Positions 22,153-34,332 of a DNA stretch of 64,000 nt are shown in pieces (the first letter of the stretch is position 1; each line of letters opens with the position of its first letter). Position numbers and translations under genes: made by a program. The notes beneath the pieces are model-generated. The model was not told the origin of the DNA. It saw only the letters and a program-made list of their open reading frames with translations, and did no database searches. This stretch comes from Theristus sp. LFF4_11 (taxonomy: Eukaryota; Nematoda; Chromadorea; Monhysterida; Xyalidae): the NCBI GenBank assembly GCA_030248135.1, contig JASANC010001512.1, forward strand, positions 1-64,000, given 5' to 3'.

Positions 22153-22354
22153 CTGGTTGTTGTTGTTGTTGTTGAGGATTTAAGGCGATGTTTTTAGACA
22201 GGGCTGATCCAGAGAGGGGTACAGAACGCCGTCGAGTAGGGCGCCCATCGAGTTTTCTCTGTCATTAAGTGCCCGTACATCCCTCGGCAGGGCTCGATCC
22301 CCCGAACGCACAGACAACAGTCTAACGCGCTACCACCAGGCCACGAGCGGTGAC
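22153..22354 (-). mobile_element. tRNA-derived SINE, copy 2, with (CAA)n tail
   Basis: On the minus strand it starts at 22354 with GTCACCGCTCGTGGCCTGGT (A box), then GGGGATCGAGCCC (B box), a unique body of about 120 bases, and ends in a (CAA)6 tail (plus-strand GTTGTTGTT run at 22155-22175). It is the most complete of the three copies and defines head, body and tail. Confidence 0.85.
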
Positions 22355-22387
22355 GTGTTCCGAAGTAGCTGATCCTGCTTGATGAAG

Positions 22388-22560
22388 GCCCATTCACGAA
22401 CGCGTGTGCTGAAGCGCGCTAACATGAATGATGAAATGAAGCTGCGTCAGCCGCTGCGGCATTTGATGTCCGGACTCAAAATGCTGACGCAACTTCATTT
22501 CTTCATTCATGATAGCGCGCGTCAGCGCCCTTCAGGGCGCGCGTCCGTGAATGTGCGTGT
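22388..22560. mobile_element. Near-perfect hairpin (fold-back MITE)
   Basis: About 70 bases beginning CCCATTCACGAACGCG and containing ATGAATGATGAAATGAAGCT and GCGTCAGC are followed, after a loop of about 30 bases, by their reverse complement. That copy contains AACTTCATTTCTTCATTCAT and ends CGTCCGTGAATGTGC. It sits directly beside the SINE copy. Confidence 0.8.
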
Positions 22561-25500
22561 GCTACAAAACTGAAGCGAGCTGCTTTTTTGCTTCGTGAAT
22601 GTGTAGCTAAGTGACGGGCGTCAACCTCCATGAATGGCGCTTGAGGGGCACGGTTACTCCTGTAGTTTGTGGGGTTTCATGCGTGGTATACGTTTGAATA
22701 AAGAAGTTCCAGCGGCTGAGTGGTGTTGCTTATTATAGGGTTTGTACCAGGCAGCCATGCTGCACAAACCACAGTATAATAGAATGCCGATGAAAAACGG
22801 TCAGTTTGTCCATAATGAAGCCACACATGCCTGATATGACAGAAAACTCTCTCTGTGCAGTGACACACTGCACCTGAATGGCACATGCGTGTTTTTACCG
22901 GCTTGGTATTGACGGCGCAGAGACAAAAAATGCCAGTACAGTGTACAGGGTGATCCAAAAAAACGTCAAGAAAGTAAACGGCTTGTGTCAGCCACTGGGT
23001 TGATGGTTGAAGCTGAAATTTTCACCATGTAAAATTTAAACCTATATATCTTGTGTTAAAATTTTAAAGTTGCAATTTGACAACAACTATTATTTTCTAT
23101 TTTTTGCTGACAACAAAAAACAAATTTCCAGACCACGTTACAAGATAATAATAATAAAAAACGGTTGAAATCAATTGAAACATTTGCGTAACCGTTGTTG
23201 CCCTTTTTGTCGAACCGCACAGTCATAAAATGAGATTGTATTGCTAAACCAGATGTGACTGACAAAAAAATTGCCGAAACAAATGCACCAATACAATGTA
23301 ATTCATACGTTCGACGCAAAGTGCGCTTGTTGCAAGAGCGTGCAGAGAGCCGCACATACGAAAATGGAGTTTCCTAACTGTGAGGTCTGTTGTATTAAGC
23401 TGAATTGTTTTTTTGAATGAAATTTCAACACAACAAATGAAAATTTATGTGGCTACAGTTTTTTTGAACCATCAATTCAGTCACAGACACGAGCAGTTTA
23501 CTTTTTTGACGTTTGTTTGGATCACTTTTGCATTACGTTTTTGCTGTTTCCTTCCACCCCATTATAGAGCCATCTTTATCATCGCGGTTTGCTTCAAGTA
23601 TTCAGTTTCACTAAAAGCGATATTTGATAGACTGTTTTTCTCTTTGTGTAGTTGCACCTACTAACCCCAAATCACACGCACTACAAGTCACACATATATA
23701 GTTTAGATTAGAGTTGAAAACACCTGGAAACATGTGCGGTGCTCCAATGATTTTGTGGTGTCCAAACTCCAAAATGCCGTAGCTATTGCTTTGCTAGCAG
23801 GCATATAAAGCTTGGAGCTGACATTCTGCTTTATATACATACAATCATCACATGATGAGTTGCTACCAAGCAACTATGCAGTATGTCAACTGGTTTGCGC
23901 AAATATTATGAACTCATAACGTTGCCCGAAAACTAAACACTTTCTGGAATATTATTCTCTATAAAATTGTTGAAGCCACAACCTAGCCAGAAATTGCCGG
24001 TTTCTTCACAGTTCAAATGGATATGGTTTCGTTACGTCAATTCGATGTTGTTTTAATTTACAAATGCTGGAAACTCCAGTGCAACTGTATGAACAGCGTG
24101 ACACAAAGATCGACAAAAAAAGTTCCATGTAGGTATAAATATTTCACATGCAAAGATATTCAGAACTTTTATGACTTAATGAATGCGGGAATGTTTTGGT
24201 CAAACTTAAAAATTGTTTTGCCGTGCTGTGCCGGAAGCGCTATTCTGTGACCGCATATCACACAATTAAACACAGTTATACATATATTTTGAGATGAAGG
24301 CGTTCAAAGTCTTATCTGCCTATGCGCTTATTTTGTAGCGTTTCATTATTTCATTTGTTTGGATTCCCCATCCCTACCATTCTGTGAATACTGATGATTC
24401 GAAAATTTCAATCATTTTGTAGTTTCATGTAGTTGGTAATCCTATCATGCCTGCATAATTAGAATCTCAGAAATACGGCCAGAGTTACCATCTATGTGGT
24501 GGGTATTCATGTTAGATCGTGTTAAGTAAAATATAATGTTGCATTAGGTATTGAACTCGAAGAAATGGAGTTTATTTGCAGTCTGAAATGTTGTTTTAAG
24601 ACAGCATCACCACAGTTTCTGACATTTTCAGTGGCCCTTCATTCATGGTTCTTCCCGGGGCGATAAGGATCTATTCGATGCGCATACATGCACATATGTG
24701 CAAGCTATGTTTTGTTGTGAAAAATTTATTTATGATCCCAGCTCATTTGTTATTTGCACTGTTGTGCTGCGCCCGAAAAACAAGAAGAATGTGAAATGGT
24801 ATTTTGCGTCTAATGAAGTATCGAAACAATGGCACAGACTGCGGCATAAATACCATATGCGGCCGGTCTTGACACGATGTGATAAAGAGATGTGATATTG
24901 CTTGTGAATTTTCTTAAATGCGGTCAATGTAATGTGTCCCAATTAATCAGCCCGTAGCTAACTCGTTAATTTTCACCAACGGTAAAATTCGGCACACATA
25001 GACTGCGATATGGTAGATATATCGTAGCCTTTGGTTTCAGTTCCTGACATTCGATGCTACACAAAATGTTACCATTTTCTCATGGGTTTCTCGCACGCTT
25101 AGCTGGTTTTCTCTCTATCTCAACGGCTGCCATTAATTTTCTCTCTCCAGCTCGGTGGCTTCTGCCGTGCTCTTTCGGATGCTTAACATTATTACGACGA
25201 ACCATGATTGTTACATGTACAGTGTATACATCGCGCACACACCAAAAAAACTACGAATTTTGTTCTGTTCATCATAGCAGTTTCCTTGGATAGCGCGCGC
25301 CGCGCACTTGGAACCAACATTTGTGATTATATTGCTTTCGTACAATTGTCGCTATTGAATAGACGAACGAGAAGCAATTTATTTTTGGACCGAACAAATA
25401 ATGTTGTTTTCATAGGCTTACACACAATGGACTGTTTTTGTGCAGGTTTTGCAGCATTCTGGAGACCAGCACGGTTTTAAAAATAGCGACCGCATTGATT

Positions 25501-25890
25501 GCTCCGACAGACGTATCGCACTAAAAGGCCACTGTCATAATCTTCCACGATTTTGAATATTTACCGTGGTTGAGTTGCCTAATATTCGAAATTAAATCAG
25601 CCACATTGTAGCGTATCTAAACAACAAGTGCAAAACTGCTGAGAGCTGAAAAATAGTTAGCCAAATTGGTGAAACTTCGTGAACGACAAATCCACCCACA
25701 AGCAGAACATGGCAAGTGAAATTTTTTGTACACAAGTGATAACTTTTTTCAAAAAAGTTCTGAAATTTCGCAAAGCGCATCGAATATTAAACTTTTGAAC
25801 CGGTTACACGATGCGTATATACAGTATGTACATAATAATGTGACCGTGACTCCTGACGACCATGATTCTTGAATACGTGTCTTCAATTTG
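22561..25890. other. No gene recognised
   Basis: Long AT-rich stretch without a recognisable exon. A solo element end ACAGGGTGATCCAAAAAAAC lies at about 22943, related to the element at 30500-30725. The first exon of the calmodulin-like gene, which must carry its start codon, probably lies near the right end of this interval, but I could not identify it. Confidence 0.4.
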
Positions 25891-25893
25891 TAG

Positions 25894-26944
25894 CCTCTGA
25901 GTGCGCAAGAAGTCGAGGACATCAAGAAGACGTTTCGCGCGTTCGATCGCAACGGCGACGGTCACATTACGATTGAGGAGCTCGAGCAGGCGATGCGCCA
26001 GTGCGGACAAAATCCGACAAAGCTGGAAGTGAAACTGCTGATGAACCAAGTGGACAAAGATCGTCAGTGTCGCAATTTTTTGCTGAAAACGTTCCGTACC
26101 TGTTCTAAATTCTGTGTATCTTCTAATCTTCTTCTGTGTATGAGCGTTCGTCTGAGCCTTTGCCACGCATATACATATTAGCAGGAGGCCGAATGAAGCA
26201 CGTTTGTAGATATAATTTCTGCGCGGAATACGTAAATTATCTCAATATCATTATGTATGTTCAAATGGAAATACTAAATTATATTTTAGATAACGGCAAG
26301 ATCACGCTACAAGAGTTCATTGACTACATGGGCAACCCGCCGCGGCATCGCTATGAAAACGACGACCTCAAAGCTCGTTTCGATATTTTCGACAAGGTAC
26401 TGCTGAACATTTTGCATAGCGCCAATTCAAATCGACCAAAATTGACGCGCTAAGACACACGGACAAATACCTGTTTTAGTAGTAGACAGATGTCCAATCT
26501 ACTGACATGGCGGGGCTAGAAAATATGTATAGGTGCCAGGTGCAACAGGCACCGATCAATATGCCAAATTTTCTACACCAGGACGGCGACGGTTACATAA
26601 CAAAAGAAGAGATGATTGAGATTGTTGCTGAGCTCGAGTTGGGTGCTGATTTTCCGACAGAGGTGATCAACCAGATTTTCGACGAAGCAGATGCCAATCA
26701 AGACGGAAAAATCAGCTTCGAAGGTAAATAAATTATATATTCTTCAAAATATAACCGCTTTATATTTTCAGCTTCTTCAGGTAGGCATCATGCATGGACG
26801 TATAATCACGTACTCGAAATTATAAGTTGCTTAGATTACTCCTTTTTAACAGCCTTTTTTTAGTTGTGGTCGCTTTGCGGATTTCTTGGTAACTTCAGTT
26901 TATACTGTACACGTTTTTCAGAGTTTGCGACAACCATGCGGTAA
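25894..26944 (+). CDS. Calmodulin-like EF-hand protein, C-terminal 146 aa in four exons
   Basis: Calcium-sensor protein of the calmodulin/troponin C superfamily. Exons: 25894-26062, 26290-26396, 26582-26723, 26922-26944; every junction is GT-AG, and three split a codon or loop in the usual way. Four complete EF-hand loops are visible: DRNGDGHITIEE, DKDHNGKITLQE, DKDGDGYITKEE and DANQDGKISFEE. Each has acidic residues at positions 1 and 12 and glycine at 6. The frame begins PLSAQEVEDIKKTFRAFD, so at least one upstream exon with the start codon is missing. Spacing between loops fits calmodulin, but the linker with GNPPRHRYENDDLK is unlike true calmodulin, so I call it calmodulin-like. It ends EFATTMR and converges on the SEC14-like gene. 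Confidence 0.9.
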
Positions 26945-28329
26945 ATACCTCGCCTTTTGCTCGACAACTTTTCCTTCAAACACAGTGTGCGAAATGACTT
27001 CTTCAAGCCGGACATGCGATTTTCAGATTATTTTTGTGCTTTTACTAAACGTTTTCTTGTGAGTGAATATAATTTGCCAAAGATCATTTGCAAGTATGTC
27101 CCTCCATTCCATTCCGTTTTTTAAACTTTATCCTCGGATGTACCAAAAATCTCCAATTGATGATGCAGTTATTTTATTTATATTTTGAAGCTGTTTCATC
27201 GCACAGTCAGAATTTCCAGTAAGACGTTTGTTGATTGTTTTTCTGATCCAAAATACCTACTTGCGTGTGCGAAACTGTTTGCAGTTCCGAATTGTTTGCA
27301 GTATTTATTTTTATATTCAAACTATTTATTTGGAAAATGCAACAAACTTTGTATGCAAGCTTCAGATTCTGAAAAGTTTTCCTTTTTAACCTTAAAGTGT
27401 TTAAAATTCAGCCAGAGTTTTTAAAAGTTTAAAAATTCCACCCGAGTTTTTTATTTATTTTTATTTCAGCGGTTCTTTTGGTTTTGAGTGAAGTAAGTTT
27501 GCTTTTGTACTCGTCATACTTTTTGGTCTGTCGTTCTCACAAAAAGTTCTAGAATAAAACGGCGTTAATTGCTTCCATGTTTACTGCTAACAGCTAATAG
27601 TTAAGGTACTCATCTACGTACTAAATGCTAATTTATTACTGTGGCACTTCTGGCGGTTAACGGTGTTGTGTTGTTACGGTGTTGTGGTCTACTAGAACTT
27701 TACTACAAACGATACTAGAAATAGAAAGCTTTGGTTCCTTTTATCAACTTTTAAAAAGATTATTAATCCAGACAATTGAATGCAAGGACTAGTGTTTTTT
27801 ATACAAACAACCAAGTTCATTTATTGTGGCACGGATTCACTGTTTTCATCGATTGCAACTCGGCAGTTATAGTTATATCCACATAGTTTGTTTGATTATA
27901 ATTTGAATTGAATAAAAATGGCAAAAAAGCACAGATTAGGGAACGGATGGCTACTTTTACAACGGACTTCCACAGGAATCACTGAAAAAGTTCCTGACAA
28001 AACAGTGTGTCTGACAGTGCGTTCGTTTCACAGCAGCTTGCTACAACAAACAGAACTCATTCAGCCTTCTTGGTGTGTCAGGCTCTTCAACCAACGCGAT
28101 GTATTTGATTGATTTGCCGAGAAACCAACTGAACGAGTTATCAAACTGCATCAAGTCTGAAATTTTGAAATAACTTACTTTTGACTTGAAACACTTGAAC
28201 AAAAATTTTACTTTTTATTGAAAACAGTGTTCAAGTATGTCATGAACTATAGTAAAATATATCAAATGATCAAACGAGTGAGTGGCAACAGTATTTAAAC
28301 AGCACCTTTCACCGCTCATCGCCTGATGA
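26945..28329. other. Intergenic, convergent genes
   Basis: Lies between the 3' ends of the calmodulin-like gene and the SEC14-like gene. AT-rich, with no recognisable exon or repeat unit. The 3' end of the SEC14-like gene may extend slightly into its right side. Confidence 0.5.
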
Positions 28330-30999
28330 CCTTCGATATATGAACAGTAATTCTTACTGTACACATACATTGCGATACAGTCGTTGCTAGATGACCCCAT
28401 TCAGGGGTAGCCATTGTCACAAGACGTCTCGGGGGCGTCGCCCACTGAAGCTGTGAAATGTGTGCACGAAGTTCAGAATCGCTCAACGGTTGAAGTTGCT
28501 CTGGTACTTCGTAAATACAGAAGCCAATGTCAGATGGCACCACTGTGTCAAGCTCGAAGTACCAACTACAAATAACAAATTGGAATATAGTACAGATACA
28601 TCCAACATGCCTCAGTTGAGCTCCGTCGAGCTCGACGGTTCATATTGCAAAGTATAGTGCGGCGCGCTCGACTCATGTTTTTATTCAAGTATCGACGGAA
28701 GCTCGATGCAGCTCAACTAAACTGAGGAGGCAACAGATATGGCTGTGTGCAGATTTTACAGTTCAAAAGAGCTGTTGAAATGACACCAACTACAGTATAC
28801 TAGATGTGACCGGTGTGTGAACGCGAATTAAAAGATCTTTGCCACAGGGTACCCGAGCGTGTTTCACTTCGACACCTGAAAAACAGAAAAAGACCACTGT
28901 TACTGCTAAAAGGTGTCCTCATGTGTTTAGATCTTTTTAATTTTTTTAATATGGGTGATTTCAATGAATATCAATTTACTCAACAATAGTCACAGTTTTG
29001 ATTATAGTTTCAAACCTAGCGGTGTCAGTAGTTTTTTCTGCTCATTACTAATCAATAAATCGTTCGGCACTTCTCCACCGGCAGAGATCTGTAGAACAAA
29101 GCATTACGTATAGTATGTCGTACGTATAGTTGCTGCAAATTTTACGCACAAAATTAGTAACAAAACCGTTTTCAAGCATTCTTCATCACCGTCCTCAGTA
29201 GCAAAGCCACCATAGTATGCTGGAATTTGATCAAGATCAACGTGCGCTTTTAATAAATTGAACCAATCATCGCCTGGAACGATATGTGAAACAAAAAAAT
29301 GAGCGGTACACCAAACGAATTAAGTGGCACACTTGAAAAAATTAATTATTGTGTGCGGTAACTTACGACCAAATACGCTTATTTTACGCTGTGTATTGTC
29401 ATCGAGCATTGGTTTCGCCAACGCGAATATTGTTGGAAACATAGTCGGTGCTACAATGATAGCAGAGCAGTTTTTAATGCGATTCGAAGAAACAAAGAAG
29501 AAAACAATCAAGAAAAGTTAATCAATTCACCATTAATTATGATCACTTTGTGCATGTATTCCGGGCAATGTTGTTCAACATGGCGCAAAATCTGGAAGCA
29601 AAACTTTTGCAGTCATTTTCAGCACGATTCTTAAGCTATTTTGAGCAGAAAACCAGATACGAACATTTTGAAACGTTATCACTCCCGGCTTTGATAGTGT
29701 CGCGAAGCTAATGCCATCTAAGTCAAGAACAAATAGCATTTGTTGAATGGAACGGCCAAACTAAAAGATTTTACCTTGAACGTTTCAATGTATAAGACTG
29801 CACCACACTTAGACAGAAACAAAATGAATGCACGAGCCTTTTTCGAATGTAAAACTGTTTGGCGTTTCTCTTGTTCAGTGAAGACAGCGACTGACTGTAG
29901 CGCGTCGCTGCATCGCAGTGATGACATGATTCCTGCGAAATTCACATTTAAATTTACCCTCGAGACGAAACAGCTTGCCTCGTTTTCCCTCCAAATCCGT
30001 GATAGAAATTGTTATTATGGTCTGTTGCCGAATAATGGCAACATAAGGCAAAGTATCTTTTGAAACTACAAAGAAACCAATAGGCGCACCTTTGTTGTCA
30101 ATCTTTCCGAGCCTCATGTAGTTTACAGGCCGGCCGAACTTGTCATGTCCAAAAATACCCCTCGTAAAATACTGCTTCATTACCTGCAGATGATTTGCCA
30201 CTTTTTATTCCACGGTTGTAAACTAGGGATAATATGATAAAACGCTTTACCGGGTGAACCAGCGAAGCTAGTTCTTCATCTGACATTCCGTCGAACTGTT
30301 GAAATCTCTGGTGTCTTAAGTTCTAAAACGAAAAAATGAGATATACTGTAGGTCTTAAAAGTTGATGACACATTAAAAAAACTATTTAAGACCAAAAACG
30401 ATCTCGACAAATTTAAACGCAAAGTCAGAAGTTACCAACATTTCTCAGCATAGTCTCAGCATTGTCAACGTTGAACTTGCGAGCTGAAAATGTTTTAAAT
30501 ACATGGTGATCAGAAAAAACGTCAATACGGAAAATGGCTGGTATTCAGAACTGAAGTATTCACACCTCTTGAACTGAAACTTATAATCAAATAGTTTCAT
30601 GCATGACGCGGAAATTCAAAATTGAAAAAGTGATCTGAGTCCTCCTAAATAAGGCCGGATAAGAGTTTGCTTCTGTTCTGAATACCAACCGTTTTTCCCC
30701 TATTGATGTTTTTGATCACCCTGTATGTAACACAAGGACGTCAATATTATAAAAAAGATTATTATTTTATATACCTTTCAAATAATGCATTAAAAATTCC
30801 CTGTCGTGAACATCTGATTCCTGCTCGTGAGTAAATCGGTCAGCCAGCTGAAAGAGAAAAACATAAACTACATTGAAAGGAACAAACCGAATGAATGTTC
30901 AGTGATAGAACAAAAATTCTTCACCTGGTTCAATGCTTCCAGTTGTTTGCTGTTGAGATGAGATTCGTCTAACGGATTGAAATACACGTTTTCATTCAT
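28330..30999 (-). CDS. SEC14-like lipid-transfer protein with CRAL-TRIO and GOLD domains, at least 13 exons
   Basis: Cytosolic phosphoinositide/lipid-transfer family (SEC14L type). Exons from the start codon at 30999: 30925-30999, 30775-30847, 30440-30483, 30251-30322, 30090-30183, 29856-29932, 29665-29760, 29531-29591, 29367-29450, 29167-29273, 29016-29088, 28794-28875, then from 28565 down. Family blocks in order: ARKFNVDNAETMLRN (CRAL-TRIO N), QYFTRGIFGHDKFGRPVNYM, LFVLDLDGISFATLSKPG, APTMFPTIFALAKPML, IPAYYGGFATEDGDEEC, SAGGEVPNDLLISNEQ, then GOLD with VEVKHARVPCGKDLLIRV and WYFELDTVVPSDIGFCIYEV. Intron phases agree throughout; exon 6's donor (GTTTTA) is the least certain. The last exon(s) after about 28400 could not be fixed, so the GOLD C-terminus is approximate. 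Introns hold two MITEs. Confidence 0.88.
28610..28728. mobile_element. 119-bp MITE in the last SEC14-like intron
   Basis: The left end CCTCAGTTGAGCTCCGTCGA is matched by the inverted right end CCTCAGTTTAGTTGAGCTGC then ATCGAGCTTCCGTCGA. Short interior, no coding potential. Confidence 0.65.
30500..30725. mobile_element. 226-bp MITE with roughly 55-bp inverted repeats in a SEC14-like intron
   Basis: The left end ACATGGTGATCAGAAAAAAC continues GTCAATACGGAAAATGGCTG and GTATTCAGAACTGAAG. The inverted right end reads TACAGGGTGATCAAAAACAT, CAATAGGGGAAAAACGGTTG and GTATTCAGAACAGAAG. TA lies at both outer borders. Solo ends of the same kind are at 18806 and 22943. Confidence 0.8.
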
Positions 31000-33900
31000 A
31001 TCGACAAAATGAACGGTTTTACGGTTTAAACATAAACACTGGTTCGATGAAAGAACTCTTGTACCTGGTTTTTAAATCTTTTTAGGCTGAAGAAACAGCA
31101 TTGGAAACAAAAAAAACTTCCAATTGCATTGATCTTAAAATAAACTAATGTGGGGCGTGCAATCGCACACATAAATAAAATGCAATCAGAAACTAATCTT
31201 GCAAAAAACGTGGTTAGAAATTATGTATTTTGTAAGATAACATTACACGTTGACTAGCCTGCATCAAGTTTTGCAAAAATTAGTTAACACAATGCATGAT
31301 ATCGTTAAGCGCGACCTGTAGTAGAAAAATTCTATGTAACCAACCGCACATAAAACAAAAAACATTGGCCAGTAAAAAAATATGCATGTAATTTGTTGTA
31401 AAAACAAAACACAAATCAGAGCGTGAATAAAATATATAAAAAAATTGACGAGCGCGTGGTGTTCAGGGGACTATTTATATTCATTCATGTTCATCTAAAA
31501 AATAGTCACCATTCCCAGTCAAAATTATACCTTTTACACCCCTAAATTAACCACAAATTCAGTTGTACATTAAATTTACACACAAAGAGTTCAGCCTGCA
31601 AAAGGGTTCACTTGAATTTTCAAACAACAGCCTAACAACACACTGGGGATCCGATAAAAAATAACTAGGAACATAAAAAAAGTAAAAAATGTCCAATACG
31701 CACTTTACAAATCAACATTGATTTTCAATTTGCTTAAACAGTGCTGTGCTGTCATTCGACACTAATGCGAGACTTGCTGCTGGGTGCCAAGCATGAATTT
31801 GTCCTATTTTTTCAACTTGAATCAAGACCTTGCTGTGCAGCCAGTTTTCAGAGTTTTCAAATATAATTTTAACACAGTGAATGGCAAACCTTTTTAAGCA
31901 GTGGATGAAATTTCCGACCAATATGTTGAACCAAACTCGAGCACGAGTCGCTTTCCGCGTGGTAGTTTTTTGAGACACACGGTGCTAACCGTTGACCCTG
32001 ACGCAACCGTGTGATTTTTGTTGAAAGTTGCTTGTGTGCTGGTTGAAAAAAAAATTTTGATGTCTGCAACTCGTTGCAGAGTCTCATTAAAACGCGCAAG
32101 CAACTTTGCTGAAGAAAAACATATTCAGTCTTCCAAGATACCTATCATGTGTGCCACATAACAGTTGACGATGAGGCAGAAATGAATGCAAACGTCATTA
32201 TAATAACCGCATTAGTCGCTTCACTTTGTCTAGTCTAGTCTGGATGCACGTTGAAAAATATGCGGCGAAGTGTCTTCCCCGTTGAAATGTGAAAAAAACT
32301 CACATAACCTCCTTTGCACGGACAAAGAAAAACTTTATTAACAATCAAAAACTATGACGGTCGCGGATTGAAAAATGTTAACAAAATAGATGAACAATAA
32401 ACAGTCCAAACACAATGTAAGAAAATTCGAAACATTGAACAAAAAACTGTTCATGTCTGAACTTAATTTCAGGCTTGATGACGAGGCTATATCTGATACA
32501 AAGTATTATGAAACCAACGATTTCAAGCGGTAAAAAACACAAAAAAGATTTGAAACACGTCTGAGTCGTGACACACGAAAATTTGAAAAACTTAGAGACA
32601 GGCAGACAGGCAACAATGAAAATTTTATTTTACATTTTAATTACCATCAGATCAGCTCCCTTTTTTGACAAATCCACATTGACCGCGATCTATCGATCTA
32701 TCCATTGTTGGAGACAACAATTGTCCGTGGCCGCAATTGTTTGGGCCAGATCTGCTCCGGGCCGCAACTTTTCGGGTCACAATTATACGACTCGCAGATC
32801 TTCATGCTGAAGGCTGAAAACAGCAGCTCACAAAGGGGATTAGATTGATACCAAATTTGATTAGATTCGTTCAAGTGTAACACAGAATAGAAACGACCCA
32901 AAAAAGGACAAACTCCAAAACTCGTGAATATTGGGTTACTGTAGCAAAATTTCGTAACGGTACCCACTTTTTCAAAAAGTTACCAAAAAAGTTTTCGCAG
33001 CGCAAAGTTACCCCGAAACCCGCTCTTGAATTTTTGTTACCGTTGCTCCGCAATTTGTCGTCATACCAGGAAAAAACCTGCCCACAAAAGCACGCCAGTC
33101 GATTATTACCAATGGAGCTCACATTTTGTTAGCAAGAAAGCCAGGTGGCTGGACACCATTCAGTTTGCTCGATGCGCAACGTGTGTGCCAGCTACACTAT
33201 GCTGTTGTGCCGATGCCCATGCGGAAGCTGCAACAAAAAAAGTCCACCGACCGTTTGAGGATGAGTTTGAGGTGACCTTGCAGAGCGCCGAACAAAAGCC
33301 ACCGAGCAGACGGCACGTTGGGGCTTGCGAATCGGTCAGTTCGATTCGACGTTTGTGGTCGGCGCGACCAATCAAAACCGCCGATTCAAACAAGCCAATA
33401 AGGCAGCATATCGCAGTTGCACTAAGCTGAAAACGTCAGTTGAAGAGCAAAGACTAAAAAGTTCCATTTGCTTGTCGCCTTTTCCATTTGCAAAACTACG
33501 AAGCAGAAGCAAAAGTAACCGAGCCAAGGGTGCACGGATTTCAGGCCACTGCGAACAAGTGTTTTTGTTTGAACTAATGAAACAAACATTTTTTTTTATT
33601 TTTCGTCCACTTCAACAATGACAACGACAAAAAAATAAAATGCAAAAGTCAAAATAAGACTGCCAAATACAACAGATTCTAGAAATCGAAAACGCGAAAA
33701 TTTCCAACGACAAATTCGTGAAAGTATCGAGAAACCGAGTCGAATGAATATTTTCAGGATTTTTCCAAAAATCTCACCTTTGGAAATGAGGCACATACTC
33801 GATCAAATCACACGGAAGTAAAGTCTGTTTTTAAGAAACAGACAGAGCGGAGACTCTCATCGCAGCTCATTTCTATCTCTAACGATCAGACAAAAAAAGA

Positions 33901-34332
33901 AACAAGAAAAACTTGAAGACAACATAATTTCCAGGTCAAAACTGAAAACAACAGTGGAAAACTGAATGACTGCGACATTTGAGCATCAAATTGGATAGAA
34001 TTTTTGAAAAGTTGGAACTGAACGTAACAAAGTGAACAAAAAAGATGTGAGCAACAGTTTAAAAAAACCGGGACAACATGGTCAACTGACAAACCATCGA
34101 ACACTTCGTTGCACATTGTTAACGTATTCACATTCACGTTGTTTTGGTTTGCTAAAACGCCAGCTTGTACTTGTAATTTCTTTTTATACAGAAGAACAGC
34201 CAATCAGTCAGTGGCATGTGCAAAAAAATGTGTTCGAGTCGTGAACCCCTTCAAAAAACGGACGAAAAAATTGAAGTCAGAATGAGAAAAAGCGTTGCAA
34301 AAAACATGAAAACAAATCACAGCACCATTCCA
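31000..34332. other. No gene confirmed
   Basis: A minus-strand frame at 31712-31978 contains GQIHAWHPAASLALVSNDST, which looks like a WD40-repeat blade, but it ends in a stop with no usable donor. A plus-strand frame of 134 codons at 33026-33430 has no family resemblance. The remainder is AT-rich without identified repeats. Confidence 0.4.

Noticed and set aside
29856..30089. Reading through exon 5 of the SEC14-like gene into ITDLEGKRGKL as the lipid-binding motif
   Set aside because: A better and phase-consistent DLDG motif followed by SFATLSKPG lies in exon 7, and exon 6 (GIMSSLRCSDALQS...) fits the family position.
31712..31978. Possible WD40 exon (GQIHAWHPAASLALVSNDST)
   Set aside because: The resemblance is a single blade-like segment. 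The frame ends in a stop with no donor in frame and no adjoining exon was found.
33026..33430. 134-codon plus-strand frame
   Set aside because: No domain, no conserved pattern and no exon signals around it.
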